NCBI GenBank assembly: GCA_013152825.1
Contig: JAADFP010000032.1
Location: 1 to 8,819 of the forward strand
From: Caldisericota bacterium
Lineage (GTDB): Bacteria; CAIJMQ01; JAADFP01
Length of the DNA: 8,819 nt
Direction of reading: 5' to 3'
Below are positions 1 through 3,778 of the stretch, piece by piece. Positions within the stretch are counted from its first letter, which is position 1. Each line of letters starts with the position of its first letter. The position numbers and the translations under genes were made by a program. A model generated the notes under the pieces. The model searched no databases. It was given only the letters and a program-made list of their open reading frames with translations, and was not told the DNA's origin.

Positions 1-50
1 AGCTCCACAAAATCCAGGGCTAATTGTAGTTTAGTTTCCATATCTTTCAT
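1..50 (-). CDS. 5' end of a gene resembling 3-hexulose-6-phosphate synthase / OMP decarboxylase family (partial)
   Basis: Only 16 complete codons are visible, starting from ATG at 48-50 and leaving the window at base 1. The peptide begins MKDMETKLQLALDFVE. The segment KLQLALDFV matches the first beta strand of 3-hexulose-6-phosphate synthases and the related OMP decarboxylase / ketogulonate-phosphate decarboxylase superfamily, whose members often open with (M)xLQLALDxV followed by an acidic stretch. A second in-frame ATG lies at 39-41 and would give a start closer to the family norm. The gene begins 34 bases after the permease stop on the same strand, so the two are probably cotranscribed. 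The ribosome binding site is weak (GGTAG-like). With so little sequence the call is tentative; if right, the enzyme would handle formaldehyde and ribulose-5-phosphate. Confidence 0.4.
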   Translation of the reverse strand, partial: MKDMETKLQLALDFVE

Positions 51-84
51 AATCTACCACGGAGAGAAGAAGTATTGCAAGGCT

Positions 85-1386
85 TTAACGGTAAGGATAG
101 AAAATGTAGAAGAGCAGGGAAAGAAAGCCCAGAACCCAGCAACCGGGAGTAATCTCTTTTGCTCTACCGGCAACCAGCTTCATAATGCAATAGAGAACAA
201 AACCTGCTGTTATCCCTACTCCTATATTGTAAGTGAAAGGCATTAAAATAGCCACGGCAAAGGCAGGCACTGCCTCTGTAAAATCGGAAAAATTTATTTT
301 CACCACCGTGCTAATCATGAGTAATCCCACTATCACCAAAGCAGGCCCATAGGCATACGGAGGTATAGAAGTAAACAGGGGAGTAAAAAACAATGCCAGG
401 AGGAACAAGACCGCGGTAATCACAGCAGCAAGCCCGGTTCTCCCTCCTTCCTCAATGCCTGCACATGATTCTATATAGGTTCCGGTGGTAGTAGTTCCCA
501 GCAGAGCTCCCAGCACAGTAGCCAGGGCATCGCAAAGCATGGGCTTCTCCACTTCCGGGAAATCTCCCTTTTCATCAAGAATTCCTGCCCGGTAACCGGC
601 TCCAATCAAGGTGCCCATAGTATCCACAAAATCCATGATAAAAAGGGTAAGAATTACGGAGAAGAAACCCCACTTTAGAGCCCCTACTATATCCAGCTTT
701 AAAAAGATAGGAGCCAGCGACGGAGGCAAACTTACCAGCTTATGCGGGAAAGGAGAAAGTTTAAAAATATAGGCAAGAAAAGTGGTGAAGAGTATACCTA
801 CCAGTAAGGCTCCTTTTAGCTTCCTGGAAAGAAGCACCGCCATCAAGAGAAAGGCGAAAATGCCCAGAAGTATCTTGGGATCGTGGATATTTCCCATTTT
901 CACGGGTGCACCGGGAATCCCCAGGCTAACTATTCCCACCTCGTTCAGTCCTATAAAGGCAAGAAACAAGCCTATACCCACCGCAAAAGAATACTTAAGG
1001 TTCTGAGGGATACTCTGCGCCAGCCAGCTTCTTAACTTAAAAATGGTAAGCAGGGTAAAGAGAACACCACCGATAAAGACTGCTCCTATGGCTGTCTGCC
1101 AGGGATAACCCAGCACTTTTACCACGGTAAACGCGATGAAAGCATTTTCTCCCATATAGGGAGCTATGGCAAAAGGACGGTTTGCATAAATCCCCATGAG
1201 AAGCGTACCGAAAAAGGCAGATAGAATCGTGGCTACCATGGAAGGTCCCTTTGGTATACCAGCAGCTTCCAGTATTGCAGGATTGACAATTATAATATAA
1301 GCCATGGTGAAAAAGGTGGTAAACCCGGCCAGAACCTCTGTACGGAAATCACTCCCCCGCTCTTTTATCCGGAAAAATCCTTCCAT
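85..1386 (-). CDS. NCS2-family purine base permease, AzgA type
   Basis: This 433-residue, very hydrophobic protein is an inner-membrane transporter predicted to take up adenine, guanine or hypoxanthine with protons. Visible family signatures are the N-terminal EVLAGFTTFFTMAYIIIVNP (17-36), APYMGENAF (75-83), the TM8 segment with D252 and the FVDTMGT motif (253-259, D255), and the TM10 segment GTTTTGTYIESCAG (297-310) containing E306, followed by GGRTGL. Acidic residues in TM8 and TM10 bind purine in characterised relatives. Length matches the family (about 430-450). Residue 80 is Glu where AzgA/PbuG proteins I recall have Leu (GMGLNAF). An AGGAGG site at 1394-1399 lies 7 bases from the ATG and fixes the start. 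Downstream is a possible hexulose-phosphate synthase; upstream, across a repeat-filled gap, is mtnP, whose product adenine is a likely substrate of this family. Exact substrate is not determined. Confidence 0.88.
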   Translation of the reverse strand: MEGFFRIKERGSDFRTEVLAGFTTFFTMAYIIIVNPAILEAAGIPKGPSMVATILSAFFGTLLMGIYANRPFAIAPYMGENAFIAFTVVKVLGYPWQTAIGAVFIGGVLFTLLTIFKLRSWLAQSIPQNLKYSFAVGIGLFLAFIGLNEVGIVSLGIPGAPVKMGNIHDPKILLGIFAFLLMAVLLSRKLKGALLVGILFTTFLAYIFKLSPFPHKLVSLPPSLAPIFLKLDIVGALKWGFFSVILTLFIMDFVDTMGTLIGAGYRAGILDEKGDFPEVEKPMLCDALATVLGALLGTTTTGTYIESCAGIEEGGRTGLAAVITAVLFLLALFFTPLFTSIPPYAYGPALVIVGLLMISTVVKINFSDFTEAVPAFAVAILMPFTYNIGVGITAGFVLYCIMKLVAGRAKEITPGCWVLGFLSLLFYIFYPYR

Positions 1387-1411
1387 CTCTTACCCTCCTT
1401 TGCTCAGCTTA

Positions 1412-1423
1412 ATGCGCGCGCAT
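1412..1423. promoter_or_regulatory. Perfect 12-bp palindrome of alternating purine-pyrimidine
   Basis: ATGCGCGCGCAT reads the same on both strands and lies 25 bp upstream of the permease start codon, inside its probable leader. Alternating purine-pyrimidine tracts of this kind can adopt Z-DNA, and as RNA it could form only a 4-bp stem. It could be an operator half or chance; no regulator can be named. Confidence 0.4.
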
Positions 1424-1508
1424 CCCACGGTAAATCAAATGTTTTTTGTGTATTACAGATCGACTCATCCCTCTAGGAACTGCTTTCTCAAAATTCACTT
1501 ACAACCCA

Positions 1509-1557
1509 ACTATCTGTGCATTTTAATGAGAATTACTACTACTTTTTTACAGATAGT
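1509..1557. promoter_or_regulatory. 9-bp perfect inverted repeat around the permease promoter
   Basis: ACTATCTGT at 1509-1517 and its exact reverse complement ACAGATAGT at 1549-1557 are separated by 31 bp. On the minus strand the second arm lies between the proposed -35 and -10, and the first about 20 bases into the transcript, so the pair looks more like two operator half-sites than an RNA hairpin. Repression by a DNA-looping or dimeric regulator is inference. Confidence 0.4.
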
Positions 1558-1572
1558 AACACTTTCTGTCAA
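1544..1572 (-). promoter_or_regulatory. Candidate sigma70-type promoter for the permease
   Basis: On the minus strand a perfect TTGACA (plus-strand 1567-1572) is followed after exactly 17 bp by TAAAAA (1544-1549), a 4/6 match to TATAAT. The leader to the ATG would be roughly 150 nt. I looked in this leader for purine riboswitch core sequences and did not recognise any. Confidence 0.5.
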
Positions 1573-1617
1573 GTAGCAACGGAGTCAGCCCTTGACATGG
1601 GATATTTTTTGAAACCA

Positions 1618-1687
1618 AAACCCTAAACCTTAAACTCAAAATTCTGAATAAATCCAAAAGCTAAATGCTAAAATCCCAACCCTGAAC
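1618..1687. repeat. Degenerate 7-bp tandem tract (AAACCCT-like), about 10 units
   Basis: Cutting every 7 bases from 1618 gives AAACCCT, AAACCTT, AAACTCA, AAATTCT, then GAATAAA, TCCAAAA, GCTAAAT, GCTAAAA. Neighbouring units resemble each other more than distant ones, as expected from local duplication with drift. No coding role is visible; it lies upstream of the permease promoter. Confidence 0.6.
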
Positions 1688-1719
1688 CCCGTGGGGGTCA
1701 GGGGTAATAGTCGGTTGGG
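1675..1719. repeat. G/C-rich nested inverted repeat (hairpin)
   Basis: CCCAACC (1675-1681) is the reverse complement of GGTTGGG (1713-1719). Inside, CCCTGA (1680-1685) pairs with TCAGGG (1698-1703), and the run CCCC (1687-1690) faces GGGG. The first arm overlaps the end of the preceding 7-bp tract. There is no T-run on either side, so it is not a standard terminator. It may be a small dispersed repeat element. Confidence 0.5.
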
Positions 1720-1731
1720 GTTGTATAGCGC

Positions 1732-1759
1732 AAATCGTAGATCGTTATTCGTCTATTGT
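1732..1759. repeat. 7-bp tandem tract, four units (NNATCGT-like)
   Basis: Consecutive units are AAATCGT, AGATCGT, TATTCGT and CTATTGT. The last bases (CGT/TGT) and the central T are kept while the first two vary. The tract ends abruptly at a C-run (1762-1765). Confidence 0.65.
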
Positions 1760-1774
1760 TTCCCCTCTGCCACT

Positions 1775-1810
1775 CCTGTGGAAGCCCCGACATACGCCGG
1801 AACAGGCAGG
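1775..1810. repeat. 36-bp dispersed element, copy 1
   Basis: Begins CCTG and ends ACAGGCAGG, with GCCCCGA and CGG in the interior. It has exactly the same length and the same skeleton as the element at 2021-2056: ends, GCCCCGA block, central TA and CGG are shared, while the intervening positions differ. The outer CCTG/CAGG arms can pair; the inner stem of copy 2 is largely lost here. Confidence 0.55.
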
Positions 1811-1975
1811 CAAAACCACAAACCTAAAACTTTTTACTAAGCAACCTTACCCACTCCCAAACCAAGGAGAGCAAATAAGCAAGGTACCGGGATACGAGGA
1901 AACCAAGAAACTGACTCACTCATCTACTCACCGCTTACTGTTCACCATACTCCACCCATCCCTAAACCAACCTAA
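1811..1975. repeat. Weaker 7-bp periodic tracts
   Basis: Units of 7 are recognisable in three stretches: CAAAACC, ACAAACC, TAAAACT, TTTTACT (1811-1838); GGTACCG, GGATACG, AGGAAAC, CAAGAAA (1883-1910); and TACTCAC, CGCTTAC, TGTTCAC (1925-1945). Between them periodicity decays. These are more diverged than the flanking tracts, and I saw nothing else in the interval. Confidence 0.45.
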
Positions 1976-2003
1976 GGTCTATGGTCTAAAGTCTATAGTC
2001 TTC
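1976..2003. repeat. 7-bp tandem tract, four units (RGTCTAT-like)
   Basis: Units are GGTCTAT, GGTCTAA, AGTCTAT and AGTCTTC. The 18-bp string GTCTATGGTCTAAAGTCT at 1977-1994 is repeated exactly at 2273-2290 near the end of mtnP, so the tract exists in two copies within 300 bp. Confidence 0.7.
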
Positions 2004-2020
2004 CCCTGCTATTCTGGATA

Positions 2021-2056
2021 CCTGCTTCCGCCCCGATGTAAATCGGGACAGGCAGG
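2021..2056. repeat. 36-bp dispersed hairpin element, copy 2
   Basis: The flanks TACCTGC (2019-2025) and GCAGGTA (2052-2058) are perfect reverse complements, and inside them CCCGAT (2032-2037) pairs with ATCGGG (2042-2047) around a GTAA loop. It shares length and skeleton with the element at 1775-1810. The folding potential and the two copies suggest a small mobile or REP-like element. Confidence 0.6.
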
Positions 2057-2072
2057 TATGACAGGCGAGATG

Positions 2073-2163
2073 GTATCCTGCATCTTGTATCTTGGTTATT
2101 GTATCTTACTCACTTCCTAACTTATTCACTTACTCACTTTTTACCATCCTGCATTCTTCTCAC
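2073..2163. repeat. 7-bp tandem tract (GTATCTT-like) grading into an ACTCACT-like tract
   Basis: The first five units are GTATCCT, GCATCTT, GTATCTT, GGTTATT and GTATCTT (2073-2107), two of them identical. The register continues with ACTCACT, TCCTAAC, TTATTCA, CTTACTC in which TCACT/TTACT words recur, then becomes hard to follow after about 2140. Confidence 0.65.
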
Positions 2164-2201
2164 TACCCCTTCCCTCGCTACTCCTGCCTGCCTCCTTCGT
2201 C

Positions 2202-2221
2202 ATTCCCGCGCAAGCGGGAAT
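2202..2221. repeat. 20-bp palindromic repeat of dRS3 / 'FPRKRES' type
   Basis: ATTCCCGCGCAAGCGGGAAT has two perfect 8-bp arms around GCAA. It fits the ATTCCC-N8-GGGAAT consensus of the Neisseria dRS3 repeat and the related palindromes seen between genes in many bacteria, flanked here by the usual CGTC before and CCAC after. Neisserial dRS3 copies are targets of a filamentous phage; whether this copy has any such role is unknown. There is no T-run, so it is not a standard terminator for mtnP. Confidence 0.75.
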
Positions 2222-2242
2222 CCACTCCCTACATCTTCCCCC

Positions 2243-2305
2243 CGCTACCCGCTACTATCTACTCGCTACTAAGTCTATGGTCTAAAGTCTCCCAATCACT
2301 GCTCA
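2243..2305. repeat. 7-bp tandem tract (CGCTACT-like) running into the mtnP stop codon
   Basis: Units are CGCTACC, CGCTACT, ATCTACT, CGCTACT (2243-2270), then in the same register AAGTCTA, TGGTCTA, AAGTCTC, CCAATCA, CTGCTCA. The last unit ends at 2305 and contains the mtnP stop (TGA on the minus strand, 2303-2305). The middle part repeats an 18-bp string from 1977-1994. Confidence 0.7.
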
Positions 2306-3154
2306 CTTAACATACTTCCCGATGATAGCCTTTAATTTTTGCTTCGTTTCCTGGCTAATTAGCTCAGGAGAGGTAATGATGGCATCCTTAAGTGCTTCTG
2401 AACAGGAACAATCCCTTTGCTCAGGCAATATTTTAACCGCACGGGTAATTACTTTCTTTGCCATCTCGATGTTTCTCCGCAGGTACTCCAGGACACCCTG
2501 TATATCCACTTCTTCCTCTTTCCAGACATCGTAATCTGTAACCATGGCCATGGTGGCATAACAAATCTCAGCTTCCCGGGCAAGTTTTGCTTCGGTGATG
2601 TTGGTCATCCCGATAACATCAAAACCAAATGTCCTGTAAACTCTGGATTCTGCCCGGGTAGAAAAAGAAGGGCCCTCGATATTAACGTAGGTTCCTCCTT
2701 TGTGCACCTTTGCTCCTTCTTTCTGCGCTGATTCAAAGAGGATATTGGAAAGAAGGGGGCATACAGGGTCAGCCACTCCTACATGGGCCACAATGCCATC
2801 CCCAAAGAAAGTATCTATTCTCCTCTTTGTACGGTCAAAAAACTGTCCCGGGATAACCACGTCCATGGGATGAATATCTTCCTTAAGGCTTCCTACTGCG
2901 GAAACAGAAATTATCCACTCCACGCCGAGTACTTTGAAAGCATAGATGTTAGCACGATAATTTATCTCTGAAGGTAAGATACGATGTCCTCTTCCATGCC
3001 TGGAAAGGAATATTATCTCTGTGCCGTCCATTTCCCCCAGGAAAAAAGCATCTGAAGGATCTCCAAAAGGCGTGTGGATTCTTTTCTCTTCTTTTATTTT
3101 CAGTCCTTCCAGTGAATAAAGCCCACTGCCTCCAATTATTCCTATTTTTCCCAT
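2303..3154 (-). CDS. mtnP: S-methyl-5'-thioadenosine phosphorylase
   Basis: Cytosolic enzyme that splits methylthioadenosine with phosphate into adenine and 5-methylthioribose-1-phosphate, recycling the by-product of polyamine and related SAM-dependent syntheses. The 283-residue protein shows the family motifs in order: GGSGLY (8-13) and RHGRGH (52-57) for phosphate, SAVGSL (85-90), EGPSFSTRAE (160-169), GMTNITEAKLARE (182-194) and TDYD (206-209). The two Asp residues of TDYD mark preference for 6-aminopurines and separate MTA phosphorylase from guanosine/inosine phosphorylases, which usually have Asn there. A C-S-C pair at 249-251 matches the CxC disulfide known in hyperthermophilic relatives. 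The start is supported by AGGAG about 6 bases upstream of ATG. It has its own promoter, and the permease for purine bases lies downstream across the repeat region. The stop codon lies in a repeat tract. Confidence 0.93.
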   Translation of the reverse strand: MGKIGIIGGSGLYSLEGLKIKEEKRIHTPFGDPSDAFFLGEMDGTEIIFLSRHGRGHRILPSEINYRANIYAFKVLGVEWIISVSAVGSLKEDIHPMDVVIPGQFFDRTKRRIDTFFGDGIVAHVGVADPVCPLLSNILFESAQKEGAKVHKGGTYVNIEGPSFSTRAESRVYRTFGFDVIGMTNITEAKLAREAEICYATMAMVTDYDVWKEEEVDIQGVLEYLRRNIEMAKKVITRAVKILPEQRDCSCSEALKDAIITSPELISQETKQKLKAIIGKYVK

Positions 3155-3199
3155 CTTTCTCTCCTTTCTTTAGCACCCAAGAGTGGAAGTTGATATCTA

Positions 3200-3211
3200 T
3201 ACAATTTTGTA
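3200..3211. promoter_or_regulatory. 12-bp palindrome at the predicted mtnP transcription start
   Basis: TACAA-TT-TTGTA is a perfect inverted repeat placed where transcription from the mtnP promoter should begin. The word TTGTAAC occurs at 3207-3213 and again at 3216-3222, a direct repeat with 9-bp period overlapping the -10. This is a plausible operator; the regulator is unknown. Confidence 0.4.
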
Positions 3212-3214
3212 ACT

Positions 3215-3242
3215 ATTGTAACAAAGATGCCCTTTCCGTCAA
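3215..3242 (-). promoter_or_regulatory. Promoter of mtnP (sigma70-like, extended -10)
   Basis: On the minus strand TTGACG (plus-strand 3237-3242) is separated by 16 bp from TACAAT (3215-3220), which is preceded by TGT, an extended -10 TGn. Each hexamer differs from consensus by one base. Transcription would begin near 3208, giving a leader of about 53 nt to the mtnP ATG. The rest of the gap back to the archease gene holds the hairpin described separately. Confidence 0.65.
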
Positions 3243-3269
3243 CACCTGGCAATTAAACAGGATTCTATG

Positions 3270-3330
3270 GATTAGAAAAGTTAGAGGAGTTTAACCTGAG
3301 GCAAACTCAGGAGGAGTAAGCTCTCTAATC
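3270..3330 (-). terminator. Nested hairpin, probable terminator of the gyrA-archease transcript
   Basis: A perfect CCTGAG / CTCAGG stem (3295-3300 and 3306-3311) with a 5-nt loop is enclosed by TTAGAG / CTCTAA (3281-3286 and 3323-3328). On the minus strand CTTTT follows the outer arm, a short U-run for an intrinsic terminator. A competing outer pair GATTAGA / TCTAATC (3270-3276 and 3324-3330) uses some of the same bases, so alternative folds are possible. It lies between the archease stop and the mtnP promoter, where a terminator is expected. Confidence 0.45.
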
Positions 3331-3373
3331 AGGATTCCCCGGAGAGCCCCCTTTAAGGCAAAGAGTTTTCTTT

Positions 3374-3778
3374 TTAAACATCAAACACAATGGTAGCTCT
3401 GGGTGGATCTCCTGTAATTTTCAGGTTATGGTAAGTAGCCGCCTTTATTTCCAGGTTTAAAGTGTGGTGAGACTTTAGCTTTTCTCCTTTTACCTTAGCC
3501 TGCAGGAAATTTGTGCTTAAGCTTTCTATGCGAAAATAAGCGAAAATATACCCCTGCGAATGCAGGTAAAGTAATTCATTCAGCCATCTTACCAGGAGAT
3601 CCTCGTAGTCTTCCCCCTCCACCTTAACTTCCATCTCTTCTTCCAGCTTAATTGCAGAGATATCGGTAATCAGGGAGAACATCCCCCTGGCAGCTGTTTC
3701 CATGAGATCGGAGATATCCTTCCCTTTCACCTCTATGGAAACATCGGCAGTGTGAGGGACAGGCGTGAACTCTCCCAT
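3374..3778 (-). CDS. Archease (protein cofactor of the RtcB-type RNA ligase)
   Basis: Archease is a small cytosolic protein that activates the tRNA-splicing / RNA-repair ligase RtcB by promoting its guanylylation, and has been proposed as a chaperone for other RNA-modifying enzymes. The 134-residue product has the usual length and the family motifs: HTADV (9-13), the helix LLVRWLNELLYL (61-72), IKAATYHNL (111-119) and a C-terminal ATIVFDV. Conserved Asp near both ends (D12, D133) is thought to help bind metal. No rtcB is present in the window. The ATG overlaps the gyrA stop by one base (TGATG), so translation is probably coupled to gyrA; only a weak GAGAAG precedes the start. A probable terminator follows. 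Confidence 0.88.
   Translation of the reverse strand: MGEFTPVPHTADVSIEVKGKDISDLMETAARGMFSLITDISAIKLEEEMEVKVEGEDYEDLLVRWLNELLYLHSQGYIFAYFRIESLSTNFLQAKVKGEKLKSHHTLNLEIKAATYHNLKITGDPPRATIVFDV

Larger units (their letters stand above)
1387..2302. other. Gene-free, repeat-filled interval between mtnP and the permease
   Basis: About 920 bp without a credible gene. The part nearest the permease (1387-1575) holds its ribosome binding site, a 12-bp palindrome, an inverted repeat and a promoter candidate. From about 1618 to 2305 the sequence is almost wholly repeats: degenerate 7-bp tandem tracts, a G/C-rich hairpin, two 36-bp hairpin elements and one dRS3-like palindrome. A plus-strand reading frame at 2092-2310 exists but its translation contains the nonsense signature SFPRKRES typical of the dRS3-like palindrome, plus low-complexity Ser/Pro/Tyr runs, so it is not a gene. 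Confidence 0.8.

Noticed and set aside
1387..1543. Purine or other riboswitch in the permease leader
   Set aside because: No recognisable conserved core of the purine riboswitch, and no terminator hairpin with U-run before the start codon.
1304..1576. Plus-strand reading frame overlapping the permease start
   Set aside because: Antisense to the permease N-terminus and its leader; no recognisable domain.
2202..2221. Intrinsic terminator for mtnP
   Set aside because: Strong stem but no T-run on the minus strand; better explained as a dRS3-like dispersed repeat.
2073..2305. CRISPR-like array
   Set aside because: Units are 7 bp and contiguous, with no spacers of uniform length and no cas genes.
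2092..2310. Plus-strand reading frame of 72 codons in the gap
   Set aside because: It spans heptamer tracts and the dRS3-like palindrome, with low-complexity Ser/Pro/Tyr content and the spurious SFPRKRES string; no ribosome binding site.
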